64,000 nucleotides of DNA, from NCBI RefSeq assembly GCF_016406105.1, contig NZ_CP066308.1:406501-470500 (forward strand), read 5' to 3'. Numbering within the stretch: position 1 is the stretch's first letter; every line of letters begins with the position of its first letter. Positions 44,953-53,125 of the stretch are shown here, in pieces. Origin of the DNA: Brevibacillus composti. GTDB taxonomy: Bacteria > Bacillota > Bacilli > Brevibacillales > Brevibacillaceae. Under the pieces are notes generated by a model, which was given only the letters and a program-made list of their open reading frames with translations, searched no databases and was not told the DNA's origin. Position numbers and translations under genes: made by a program.

Positions 44953-45684
44953 ATGAAAAAATCGAAGCTGGGGTTTGTGTCGGGGTTCCTTCTGGGGTCC
45001 ATCTTTTTCTCCGGCCTGACCTACGCCGCCACTCAGTCGATTCAGGTGGACTTCAAGCCCATCAAATTCATGGTAAACGGCCAGTTGCGGGAGACCAATG
45101 ACGCATTTTTGTACAAAGGGGTGCCTTATGCACCGGTTACTTATGTCGGCACGGCAGCCGGGAAAAATGTGACCTGGGATGCCAACGCCAGCACGGTAAC
45201 CATCGGTGCGCCGACTGCTGCGGTAGGCAGCGAAACAAGACTTTCCTCGCTCAAATATAAAATGCCGTACGGATATATCGCCACGAAGTCGAATGTGGAC
45301 AACTGGGATAACGGCAGCTTTTCCGCAGGGGGGACGATCTACGATCACGGGATCGGCTACACCGGCATTGATGTCATCGCCAATGACCGCTACCCCTCCA
45401 CGACGAGACAGGTTATCAGCGTCGAGCTGAACGGAAAATACAAAGAACTCTCCGGTGTCGTGGCCGTCGACGACCATTCTCCCAATAAGACCGACTTGAT
45501 TATCTGGAGGATCAAGGGAGACGGCAAAGTTCTCCACGAAAGCCCGCGCATGAAGGCGAGCCAGAGCCAGCTGATCCACGTCAATGTGACAGGCGTCAAG
45601 GTATTGGAGCTGGAGATGCGCAAAGTAGCAGGCAATGACAAAAAAGATATCTACGCCTTTATCGGAAACGCTCTGCTTCGCTAG
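44953..45684 (+). CDS. Secreted protein with stalk-type N-terminus and NPCBM-like domain
   Basis: This is a 243-residue protein starting at ATG 44953 (AGGAGGGG upstream). A signal peptide (GFVSGFLLGSIFFSGLTYAA) is followed by a short copper-amine-oxidase-N/stalk-like domain (FMVNGQLRETNDAFLYKGVP...VTWDANASTVTIG). An NPCBM-like carbohydrate-binding domain follows (HGIGYTGIDVIAND, LSGVVAVDDHSPNKTDLIIW, LIHVNVTGVKVLELEMRKVA). It probably binds a surface glycan or peptidoglycan. It lies inside the oppA array without sharing their function. Confidence 0.8.
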   Translation: MKKSKLGFVSGFLLGSIFFSGLTYAATQSIQVDFKPIKFMVNGQLRETNDAFLYKGVPYAPVTYVGTAAGKNVTWDANASTVTIGAPTAAVGSETRLSSLKYKMPYGYIATKSNVDNWDNGSFSAGGTIYDHGIGYTGIDVIANDRYPSTTRQVISVELNGKYKELSGVVAVDDHSPNKTDLIIWRIKGDGKVLHESPRMKASQSQLIHVNVTGVKVLELEMRKVAGNDKKDIYAFIGNALLR

Positions 45685-45719
45685 CGTGATTTTCGCCAAA
45701 AATGCGATTTGCGCCAGAG

Positions 45720-45769
45720 AAGACTTCTTTCCTGCTTTTGGAAAACAGGAAAGAAGTCTTTATTTTTTC
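45720..45769 (+). terminator. Intrinsic terminator
   Basis: AAGACTTCTTTCCTG / CAGGAAAGAAGTCTT long stem followed by TATTTTTT. A strongly AT-rich stretch (45838-45950) then leads to oppA copy 4. Confidence 0.92.
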
Positions 45770-45982
45770 TCCAAGACTTGTCCGGTCCGTCCATGCCGGC
45801 TTTTTCCAACTGCCGCAAGGCCTCTAATCGCCCGCCCAATTTTTATCAGTAAATATTTTTTTATTTATTTATAAAAATCTTTATAAACAAATAAAATTTT
45901 GTTAAATCGCGATTAAACTTATTTAAAAAGAATGTAAAAGCATGTATATTGATAAAAGATTTAGACAAGGGGGACAAGTGGC

Positions 45983-47620
45983 ATGAAAAAGAATATTTTT
46001 GTAGCAATGAGTTCCATCCTGGTTCTTGGTGCAGCGCTTGCTGGATGCGGCGGCGGCAACCAAGCGCAAACCGGAAACCAACCTGACAACCAACAGGCAG
46101 CTGCTCCGGAGAAAACAGGTCCGAAAGTTCTGAAATTGAACCTTCACTCTGAACCGCCGACTGCCGACCCTGGCATTTCCGAAGACACCACTTCCGCAGC
46201 GATCATCCGTGCTACCTTTGACGGTTTGACACGTGTGGGTGCGGACGGACAGCCGCATGAATCTATCGCAGAAAAGATCGAAACATCCGAAGATGGTCTC
46301 ACATATACATTCCACCTGCGTGAAGCGAAATGGAGCAACGGCGATCCGCTTACCGCAAAAGATTTTGAATACGCATGGAAACGCGCTCTCGATCCGAAAA
46401 CAGCTTCCAACTACGCCTACCAGCTCTACTACGTGAAAAACGGGGAAGCCTACAACAAAGGGCAAGCCAGCCAAGACGACGTCGGCGTAAAAGCCCTGGA
46501 CGACAAAACGCTGGAAGTAAAACTGGAAAACCCAACTCCGTTCTTCCTGGAGCTGACTGCATTCCCGACGTACTTCCCGGTTAACCAAAAAGTCGTGGAA
46601 GCGGATCCAAAATGGGCAGCAGAAGCCAGCACTCACGTAGGTAACGGTCCTTTCAAAATGGAAGCGTGGGAACACAAGAGCAAGCTGGTTCTCGTGAAAA
46701 ACGAAAACTACTGGGATAAAGATTCCGTAAAGCTGGACAGAATCGAGTTCTCCATGGTTGAGGATGAAAATACCGAGCTGTCCATGTTCGACAACGGCGA
46801 GATCGACTGGGCCGGTGCACCGCTGAGCGCTCTGCCGACAGATGCCATCCCGTCTCTGATCGAATCCGGCAAAATGAAAACCCAACCGATCGCGGGTACG
46901 TACTGGTACAAATTCAACACGGAGAAAGCACCGTTCAACAACGCGAAAATTCGTAAAGCGTTTGCTTACTCGATTGACCGTAAATCCCTGATCGACAACA
47001 TCCTGCAATCGGGTCAAATCCCGGCGATGGGTGCGCTGCCGATGTCCATGGCCATCAACAAAGACGGCTACTTCAAAGACAACGACACCGAAACAGCGAA
47101 AAAACTGTTGGAAGAAGGCATGAAAGAGCTCGGCATCGACAAGCTGCCGCCGATCACGCTCTCTTACAACACCTCCGAAGCTCACAAAAAGATTGCAGAA
47201 GCGATCCAAGACCAATGGAAAAAGCATCTGGGCGTAGAAGTGAAGCTGGAAAACAAAGAGTGGAAGGTTTACCTGGAAGACATGCACCAAGGAAACTACC
47301 AAATCGGCCGCATGGGCTGGCTGGGTGACTTCAACGATCCGATCAACTTCCTGGAGCTGTACAAGGAGAAAAACGGCGGAAACAACGATACCTTCTGGGA
47401 AAATGCTCAGTACAAAGAGCTGCTGAACAAATCCGCTACCATCCAAGATCATAACGAGCGCCTCAAGGTTCTCGGCGATGCTGAGAAAATCCTGATGGAT
47501 GAAATGCCAATCGCGCCTATTTACTTCTACACGCAATCTTGGGTACAAAAAGACAGCGTCAAAGACGTGGTGATCACCGGTCTGGGCGATGTCGATTACA
47601 AATGGGCAACCGTTGAATAA
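45983..47620 (+). CDS. oppA: Oligopeptide ABC transporter substrate-binding lipoprotein, copy 4
   Basis: This is a 545-residue SBP family 5 lipoprotein with signal MSSILVLGAALAGC. It is closest to copy 3 in its signal region and many internal segments (DNGEIDWAGAPLSALPTDAI; copy 3 has DNGDLDWAGAPLSALPTDAI). It has AAGGGGGAC upstream. Its codon choice is more biased (many GAA, AAA and CTG codons) than its neighbours, which suggests high expression. It has its own promoter region and terminator, so the copies are separately regulated. Confidence 0.93.
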   Translation: MKKNIFVAMSSILVLGAALAGCGGGNQAQTGNQPDNQQAAAPEKTGPKVLKLNLHSEPPTADPGISEDTTSAAIIRATFDGLTRVGADGQPHESIAEKIETSEDGLTYTFHLREAKWSNGDPLTAKDFEYAWKRALDPKTASNYAYQLYYVKNGEAYNKGQASQDDVGVKALDDKTLEVKLENPTPFFLELTAFPTYFPVNQKVVEADPKWAAEASTHVGNGPFKMEAWEHKSKLVLVKNENYWDKDSVKLDRIEFSMVEDENTELSMFDNGEIDWAGAPLSALPTDAIPSLIESGKMKTQPIAGTYWYKFNTEKAPFNNAKIRKAFAYSIDRKSLIDNILQSGQIPAMGALPMSMAINKDGYFKDNDTETAKKLLEEGMKELGIDKLPPITLSYNTSEAHKKIAEAIQDQWKKHLGVEVKLENKEWKVYLEDMHQGNYQIGRMGWLGDFNDPINFLELYKEKNGGNNDTFWENAQYKELLNKSATIQDHNERLKVLGDAEKILMDEMPIAPIYFYTQSWVQKDSVKDVVITGLGDVDYKWATVE

Positions 47621-47634
47621 GATAGACGATTCAA

Positions 47635-47668
47635 AGAGGGCACAGTCATGTGCTCTCTTCTTTTTTTC
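47635..47668 (+). terminator. Intrinsic terminator
   Basis: AGAGGGCACA / TGTGCTCTCT stem followed by a T run after oppA copy 4. Confidence 0.88.
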
Positions 47669-47753
47669 TGATCCAGGGACAAATGACCAATCCCCCTTCG
47701 CCTTCCTTACATAGAGTAGAAAGGAGTACCGCTATATCGGGAGGGATTTGTGC

Positions 47754-48014
47754 ATGGATATCGGAAAGCTGCTGAGTATCGTCAGATCGATACCCAAGGA
47801 TAAGTTGAAATCAGACGCCGGTCTCAAGGAAGTCATTCGCGATTTGGGCAGAAAGTCCGGAAAAACCTTCACAGACCAGGAGCTGAACAGCTACGTCAAA
47901 CAGTTTCGGAGCATGGCGAGAACGGAAAATGTCGGCAGCTTGATGAACAAGCTGGCCCAAAAAGGAGTCAAACCCGGCGATCTCAACGCCATCAAAAACA
48001 GATTTAAAAAATAA
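47754..48014 (+). CDS. Small hypothetical protein, possibly SpoVIF-like
   Basis: This is an 86-residue soluble, helical, basic protein. ATG 47754 has GGGAGGG 8 bases upstream. Its size and pattern (LKEVIRDLGRKSGKTFTDQE then GVKPGDLNAIKNRFKK) recall the stage VI sporulation protein F family, which has a VIQQVAQIANR...DFQTISKMLKK layout. The resemblance is weak and made by eye. It is probably co-transcribed with the next gene (12 bases downstream). Confidence 0.6.
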   Translation: MDIGKLLSIVRSIPKDKLKSDAGLKEVIRDLGRKSGKTFTDQELNSYVKQFRSMARTENVGSLMNKLAQKGVKPGDLNAIKNRFKK

Positions 48015-48026
48015 TGGTGCTGAAAA

Positions 48027-48521
48027 ATGAGGGAGGAGGTGGGGACGATCGCTGCCAAAGCTAAAGGAAAGACAAAAAAGAATCCATCTTCCCGGGTCAT
48101 GCTGGCGGAAGCGATCCATCGCATCGCAGAAGAGAATTCGGCGAGCAATGAGCAGGTGATGCGGGAGATGCAGCAAGTCCGCCGCGATATTGAGGAGATG
48201 AAGGAGACGATCAGCAGGATCAAAGTGAAACAGCCCTCCCGGAGCAGAGGAGGCGTCTTGTTCGGCAGAAGGCGTTCGATTCCGGTCGAGCTGGAGCCGC
48301 CGAAACCGAAGCCCGCGTTGCCTTTGGAAGACCTGCTGCCGCTTCTGCCGCAACTGGGGGCCGTGATTCCGCAATTAAAAAATCCCAAGGTGGCCGAATC
48401 TGTCAAAGTGCTCTCCAATCCGGCCGTCATCGCCATGATTCAACAATTTTTGGCCAACGGTGGACTGAGGGGAAGGAGTGCGGCTCCCGTCAGCCGACGG
48501 GATGGGCGGATGATCGGTTAG
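48027..48521 (+). CDS. Hypothetical protein with coiled-coil segment
   Basis: This protein has about 164 residues and a Lys-rich start. A predicted coiled coil lies at about residues 25-65 (EQVMREMQQVRRDIEEMKET). A Pro-rich linker (PVELEPPKPKPALPLEDLLP) and a hydrophobic helical end follow (NPAVIAMIQQFLANGGL). No family is recognised. The start is uncertain: ATG 48027 has no ribosome site, while a perfect AGGAGGTG sits inside the first codons (48033-48040). A spore-associated role is only a guess from its partner gene. Confidence 0.6.
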   Translation: MREEVGTIAAKAKGKTKKNPSSRVMLAEAIHRIAEENSASNEQVMREMQQVRRDIEEMKETISRIKVKQPSRSRGGVLFGRRRSIPVELEPPKPKPALPLEDLLPLLPQLGAVIPQLKNPKVAESVKVLSNPAVIAMIQQFLANGGLRGRSAAPVSRRDGRMIG

Positions 48522-48525
48522 CGAA

Positions 48526-48562
48526 AGAGACGTTCGGTGAATAGCGAACGTCTCTTTTTTTT
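48526..48562 (+). terminator. Intrinsic terminator
   Basis: AGAGACGTTCG / CGAACGTCTCT stem with eight T. Confidence 0.92.
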
Positions 48563-48663
48563 CTCTGTGTTGATCTGCATGGAAGGGCTTCGCCGTCCAA
48601 TGGAGGCGAAGCCTGTTTGTCGAAGGGAGGAGCCTCAGATGCTGTCGGATGGTCTGGTTAATT

Positions 48664-48679
48664 GTCTGACGATTCAGAC
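48664..48679. promoter_or_regulatory. Inverted repeat upstream of the aminopeptidase gene
   Basis: GTCTGA-CGAT-TCAGAC has perfect 6-base arms, 36 bases before a TATAAT at 48715-48720. It is a candidate activator or repressor site. Confidence 0.4.
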
Positions 48680-48748
48680 TACACAAACGGAGCGAAAATC
48701 CTGATAATAGACAATATAATCCACATTTTGGCAAGGGGGAGAATAATC

Positions 48749-50116
48749 TTGAAACAAAAGGTACTTCCGCTCGCGTTAATAGCCAGCTTGGCCTTCAGTT
48801 TGCCTGCCTATGCTGCGCCACATCCTTCTGACAGTGCTTTTGACAACAAAATCGTCAAACGGATCAAGGTGGACAACATCTACGATACGATAGAATATCT
48901 GTCCAAAGAGCCGAGAGTAGCCGGGACCCGGGCAGAGCATGATGCTGCCAAATACCTTGAGAAGCAGTTCAAGTCGTACGGATACGATACCGAACTGCAG
49001 TCGTTTAAGTTTATGAGCTACAAGGAGCCGGACCACATCTCGCTTGAGGTCAGCGGCTTTGAGGACACCGACTGGGAACCTCTTAATTTCTCTTACGGCG
49101 TGAATGGACAAGCTACGGGAGAGCTGGTATACGCCGGCCTGGGCCGAACCAGCGATCTCGATGGAGTGGATCTGAGCGGCAAAATCGCGCTGATCAGCCG
49201 CGGCGAAATCCCCTTTGGCGAAAAGGTGCTGAACGCCTCCCGGGCTGGCGCCGAGGCCGTGCTCATCTTTAACAACACCTCCGGCGTGATTAACGGAACA
49301 CTCGGAGGCCCCGACAGCGATTACGTGCCTGCCTTGGCTTTGACCAGAGCACAAGGCCAGGAGTTGCTGGAGAGGCTGGAGGCAGGCGAGTCGCTGACGG
49401 CAACGGTGGAGGTAGAAGGGGCGGAGACGAAAGAGAGCACCTCTTATAACGTCATCGCCACCAAGAAGCCTGACAAGAAAAAGAGCACCAACCAGATCGT
49501 CATCGTGGGAGCCCACCATGACTCAGTCGAAGGTGCGCCTGGAGCAAACGATGACGCTTCCGGTACAGCCACGACGCTGGAGTTGGCCAGGGTGATGGCC
49601 AACATGCCGATTGATACGGAGCTTCGCTTCATTACATTCGGTGCGGAAGAGAACGGCTTGCTCGGCTCCTACGCCTATGTCGACTCGCTGACGGAAGATG
49701 AAATCGAGAGAACGGTCGGGATGTTCCAGATGGATATGGTCGGCAGCCGCGACGCTGGCAAGCTGATCATGTACACGGTGGACGGGGAGAAAAACATCGT
49801 GACGGATCTGGGAGCGGCCGCCGGTTCCCGCCTGTCCGAGACCGTCAACTACGGCCAGGAAGGGCGCAGCGACCATGTTCCTTTCGCTGAGGTAGGCATC
49901 CCTGCCGCCCTGTTCATCCACGCGCCGGTCGAGCCGTGGTACCACACGCCGGAGGACACGATTGACAAGATCAGCAAGGAGAAGCTGCAGGAAGTGGCAG
50001 AGATCGTCGGTGCAGCGGTGTACCAGATCGCCCGTCCGGACACGCCTGCGCTCGAAAACGCCAAAGTCGCTCCGAAGAAAGTGGATTACGAGTTCGAACA
50101 AAGAGAACTGGAGTAG
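48749..50116 (+). CDS. Secreted M28-family zinc aminopeptidase (YwaD-like)
   Basis: This is a 455-residue protein with a Sec signal peptide (VLPLALIASLAFSLPAYAA). A protease-associated insert lies at about residues 125-230, and the M28 catalytic domain carries zinc ligands and catalytic residues in VIVGAHHDSVEGAPGANDDA, FGAEENGLLGS, DMVGS and FIHAPVEPWYHTPEDT. The length and order match Bacillus YwaD. It releases N-terminal amino acids from peptides outside the cell, which could feed the peptide uptake proteins nearby. TTG 48749 is preceded by AAGGGGGAG. Confidence 0.93.
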   Translation: MKQKVLPLALIASLAFSLPAYAAPHPSDSAFDNKIVKRIKVDNIYDTIEYLSKEPRVAGTRAEHDAAKYLEKQFKSYGYDTELQSFKFMSYKEPDHISLEVSGFEDTDWEPLNFSYGVNGQATGELVYAGLGRTSDLDGVDLSGKIALISRGEIPFGEKVLNASRAGAEAVLIFNNTSGVINGTLGGPDSDYVPALALTRAQGQELLERLEAGESLTATVEVEGAETKESTSYNVIATKKPDKKKSTNQIVIVGAHHDSVEGAPGANDDASGTATTLELARVMANMPIDTELRFITFGAEENGLLGSYAYVDSLTEDEIERTVGMFQMDMVGSRDAGKLIMYTVDGEKNIVTDLGAAAGSRLSETVNYGQEGRSDHVPFAEVGIPAALFIHAPVEPWYHTPEDTIDKISKEKLQEVAEIVGAAVYQIARPDTPALENAKVAPKKVDYEFEQRELE

Positions 50117-50143
50117 GAGTAATCAGATAGAGGACGCCAAACG

Positions 50144-50174
50144 AAAGGCTGCCGAGATGATTCGGCAGCCTTCG
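50144..50174 (+). terminator. Hairpin after the aminopeptidase gene
   Basis: AAAGGCTGCCGA / TCGGCAGCCTT is a stable stem, but the tail (CGCTTGCG) is not T-rich. Probably a weak terminator or 3' stabiliser. Confidence 0.55.
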
Positions 50175-50201
50175 CTTGCGTAAATAGCCAGACCATGTGC
50201 C

Positions 50202-50227
50202 AGTGCCGAAACTCGGCACTTTTTTCT
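50202..50227 (+). terminator. Intrinsic terminator
   Basis: AGTGCCGA / TCGGCACT stem followed by TTTTTCTTTTTTT, the main stop signal before the amidase gene. Confidence 0.9.
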
Positions 50228-50354
50228 TTTTTTCGACCGGATTTGAGTCCAAAAGCCTACAAACTTTGCGGGGGGTGGCGCGTCTAATAGTATGGCGCAA
50301 TACCGCTGGGTTTCACTTGATACCAAACGTAAAAACACCAAGAAGGAGGTCAGG

Positions 50355-52085
50355 ATGAATACACGTTGGTTACCACTATGGATGCTGATGGCGATGCTGC
50401 TCATTCCGGGATGGGCGTCGGCTGCGGGCAGCAGCGCGGAGCAGGCCGTTCAGCTGATGATCGGAGGACAAGCCGTCCAGCCGGATGTGCCGCCGATGAT
50501 CGAAAAAGGACGCACATTGGTTCCGGTGAGAGTCATTGCGGAGGGGCTGGGAGCCCAAGTGGAATGGAACCAGGAGACGCGAACCGCCGTGATCACCCGG
50601 GGTCAGCAGACGCTGCAGCTGACCGTCGGGTCGAGGGATGCGCTGGTAAACGGCAAACGCGTACAACTGGATACAGCGCCGGTCATGCGCAATCAGCGCA
50701 TGCTCCTGCCGCTCCGTTTCGTCGGGGAATCGCTCGGAGTCACTGTCGGATGGGATGACAAGACGCGCACTGTCATCGCCAACGAGACGCCGGAGATTCG
50801 CTACAATGGAAAGAAGCCGGTTCAGACGCTAAAAGCCTTTCAACGGGGGGACGAGCTGTTCCTCGCAGCGGATGCCGTCGCCAAAGAGGTAGGAAAAAAA
50901 GGTCAGGTATGGAAGCACCCGGAGCGGGGCATCACCATCGATGGCCAATTGACCCTGCCGCTGTCCCTGATCGAAGAGGAATTGGGCGGCCGTTACTCCT
51001 GGACGCCGGAGCAGAATCTGGTTGAAATCGAGCGTCTCGCCCGGTTTACCGGAGTGAGCCAGGATGACCAGGTGATCCGCATCCGTACCGATCTCTCGGT
51101 CACGGCGGATGCCTTCGTCCTTCAGGGACCGCACCGGATCGTCCTCGATTTGCCGCAGACAGAGCTGGACCCGCGTCTGTTGGACAAGCTGGAAAGAGAG
51201 AGCGCATCCAGTGAAGAACAGGCTGGTGAAACGACTGTCGAAGAGGAAAAGCAGGCTGTAGATGCCGATGAAGATGACCGGGAGCAAGGCGAAAGCGACC
51301 GGGCGACCGAGAGGGAAGACGGCGAAGCAGAGTCGGAGGATGAGTCCGACGCGGACGTCCGCGGCCGGGAATCGGTCGAGGCATCCCGCGATGACGCGCT
51401 TATCGCCGATATTCGCTACAGTCAGTACAGCGCATCGCCGCATACGGTGCGCGTGGTGATTGAGCTCAATCAAAAGAGCAAGTATAATCTGGAGTATACG
51501 GAAGAGGGGATCGAGGTCAAGCTCTCTCCTGTACCGAAGAAGACCGGGTTTCGAATCGTCATCGATGCCGGGCATGGCGGTGCAGACCGAGGGGCGACCG
51601 GTACCCAGGGCAATTTGGAGAAAGACTTTACCCTGGCTGTCTCGAACAAGCTGGTGCAACTGCTGAGGAAGTATCCCGAGTTCCAGGTGGAGGCGACACG
51701 TACTACAGATGAGTACCTGAAGCTGGAGGAGAGAGTGGCCTTTGCCAATGAGCGGGACGCGGATCTGTTCCTGTCCATTCACGCCAACTCCTTCACGAAG
51801 CCGACTGCCCAAGGAACAGAGACCTTCTATTACCATGCCAACAGCAAGACGTTTGCCGAAGTGGTCCACCGGCATTTGCAGGGGGCGACGCAGTTTTTCG
51901 ATCGCGGCGTAAAGAGCACGGGCTTTTACGTCATCAAGCATACGACCATGCCCGCAGTCTTGACAGAGACGGGCTTCCTCTCCAATCCGGGAGAGAATGC
52001 CAAACTGACTTCCCCCGCTTTCCAGCAAAAGGTGGCCGAAGCTCTGGCAGCTGCCGTACGCGAATACTATGAATCTTATTACTAA
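50355..52085 (+). CDS. Secreted N-acetylmuramoyl-L-alanine amidase with stalk domains
   Basis: This is a 576-residue protein. A signal peptide (LWMLMAMLLIPGWASAA) comes first. Two copper-amine-oxidase-N/stalk repeats follow (IEKGRTLVPVRVIAEGLGAQ and RNQRMLLPLRFVGESLGVTV), then an AMIN-like region split by an acidic Glu/Asp-rich insert (about residues 275-350). The C-terminus is Amidase_3 with zinc and catalytic residues in VIDAGHGGADRG, NLEKDF, LSIHANSF and TETGFLSNPGE. It cleaves the amide bond of peptidoglycan. AGAAGGAGG precedes ATG 50355. The stalk and AMIN parts target it to the wall. Confidence 0.93.
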   Translation: MNTRWLPLWMLMAMLLIPGWASAAGSSAEQAVQLMIGGQAVQPDVPPMIEKGRTLVPVRVIAEGLGAQVEWNQETRTAVITRGQQTLQLTVGSRDALVNGKRVQLDTAPVMRNQRMLLPLRFVGESLGVTVGWDDKTRTVIANETPEIRYNGKKPVQTLKAFQRGDELFLAADAVAKEVGKKGQVWKHPERGITIDGQLTLPLSLIEEELGGRYSWTPEQNLVEIERLARFTGVSQDDQVIRIRTDLSVTADAFVLQGPHRIVLDLPQTELDPRLLDKLERESASSEEQAGETTVEEEKQAVDADEDDREQGESDRATEREDGEAESEDESDADVRGRESVEASRDDALIADIRYSQYSASPHTVRVVIELNQKSKYNLEYTEEGIEVKLSPVPKKTGFRIVIDAGHGGADRGATGTQGNLEKDFTLAVSNKLVQLLRKYPEFQVEATRTTDEYLKLEERVAFANERDADLFLSIHANSFTKPTAQGTETFYYHANSKTFAEVVHRHLQGATQFFDRGVKSTGFYVIKHTTMPAVLTETGFLSNPGENAKLTSPAFQQKVAEALAAAVREYYESYY

Positions 52086-52124
52086 GGCTGCCTTGGCAAA
52101 TTGAATGGAAAGGGGAGGCCTTTC

Positions 52125-52664
52125 ATGAAACAAAGCCGTTTTTGGGTGGCGGCCGTCGCAGCGCTCTTGCTGCTGACGGGATGCGGACAGGGAAAAGCGC
52201 CGCAGGCACAGCCGCCAGCCGGACAAACCGAAACACCGGGCACATCTGCCGCCCCGTCTGCAGAACCGGTCAAAACGAAAGAAACGATCACGGTTTACTA
52301 CACCGACAGCAATGTGATGGAAGTCGTCAAAGAGCAGCACGACATTGCCTATACGGATGATCTGGACAAGTACAAGCAAGCGATTGCTCTTTTGGAAAAG
52401 CCGCAGGATCAGGCTCATTACCCATTGTGGCAAGACTTTCACTACCACTCCGTCACGTTTGACAAGGGGACGCTGACCATTGATGCGGACGGCAAGAACG
52501 TCTATAACATGGGATCGGGCGTAGAGGCCATGGCTATCGAAGCCCTGCGTGAAACGCTTTTCCAATTTGACGAAGTGGAAAAGATCGTTTTCTTAGTAGA
52601 CGGCAAGACCGCAGGAACTCTCGCGGGTCATGTCAGCATCGACCAGCCGATGACCAGGCAGTAA
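52125..52664 (+). CDS. GerMN-domain lipoprotein
   Basis: This is a 179-residue protein with lipobox LLTGC and a Pro/Gln-rich linker. A single GerMN domain follows (ITVYYTDSNVMEVVKEQ, GTLTIDADGKNVYNMGSGVE, AIEALRETLFQFDEVEKIVF). GerM carries two such domains and helps spore engulfment. A single copy next to a wall amidase suggests a role in peptidoglycan remodelling. ATG 52125 is preceded by AAGGGGAGG. Confidence 0.9.
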   Translation: MKQSRFWVAAVAALLLLTGCGQGKAPQAQPPAGQTETPGTSAAPSAEPVKTKETITVYYTDSNVMEVVKEQHDIAYTDDLDKYKQAIALLEKPQDQAHYPLWQDFHYHSVTFDKGTLTIDADGKNVYNMGSGVEAMAIEALRETLFQFDEVEKIVFLVDGKTAGTLAGHVSIDQPMTRQ

Positions 52665-52686
52665 CCCGTATTCCCGATCAACGCCA

Positions 52687-52722
52687 AAAAGCACATCCGA
52701 CAACCGGATGTGCTTTTTTTTG
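52687..52722. terminator. Bidirectional terminator
   Basis: AAAAAGCACATCCG / CGGATGTGCTTTTT stem with T runs on both strands between convergent genes. Confidence 0.92.
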
Positions 52723-52750
52723 TCTGCCCAAAAGGAGACAAGCTCCCGGG

Positions 52751-52945
52751 TCAAGTCCTCTCGCGGTCCCCCACCAGAAACTTGATCGAGTAGATTCCGG
52801 CCAGACCCACCAAAGTGTAAATGATTCGACTGACCATCGAATCGGGCCCGCCAAACAAATTGGCGACCAGATCGTATTGAAACAGTCCGATGAGTCCCCA
52901 GTTGATCGCGCCGATGATGACAAGGATTAAGGCAAGTTTGTCCAT
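52751..52945 (-). CDS. DUF378 small membrane protein
   Basis: This is a 64-residue protein with two membrane segments and the DUF378 pattern (LVIIGAINWGLIGLFQYDLV, then YTLVGLAGIYSI). ATG 52945 has GGAGGGAG upstream on the minus strand. The family is common in Bacillota and its function is unknown. Confidence 0.9.
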   Translation of the reverse strand: MDKLALILVIIGAINWGLIGLFQYDLVANLFGGPDSMVSRIIYTLVGLAGIYSIKFLVGDRERT

Positions 52946-53022
52946 CGAAATACTCCCTCCTCATAAAAAGTAGTACCAGTCTGCCCATTTTTCCTCTGAA
53001 ATAATCAAGCCCTCTGCCAAAC

Positions 53023-53050
53023 TTTAAGAAAGATTTACAAAGCCAACATA
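53023..53050 (+). promoter_or_regulatory. Probable PhoP box upstream of pstS
   Basis: TTTAAG, TTTACA and AACATA are spaced by 5 bases each, matching the repeated TT(A/C/T)ACA elements bound by PhoP in Bacillus. The position before pstS supports phosphate-starvation control. Confidence 0.6.
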
Positions 53051-53125
53051 ATAGAACAACATTCGACCTGTATCATCTGTAATTGGAAAGAGGAAAACAA
53101 ACCGATTCTAAGGAGGATTTTCATC

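Noticed and set aside
44787..45101. Plus frame overlapping the NPCBM gene start
   Set aside because: It runs into the well-supported gene in another frame and has no family signal.
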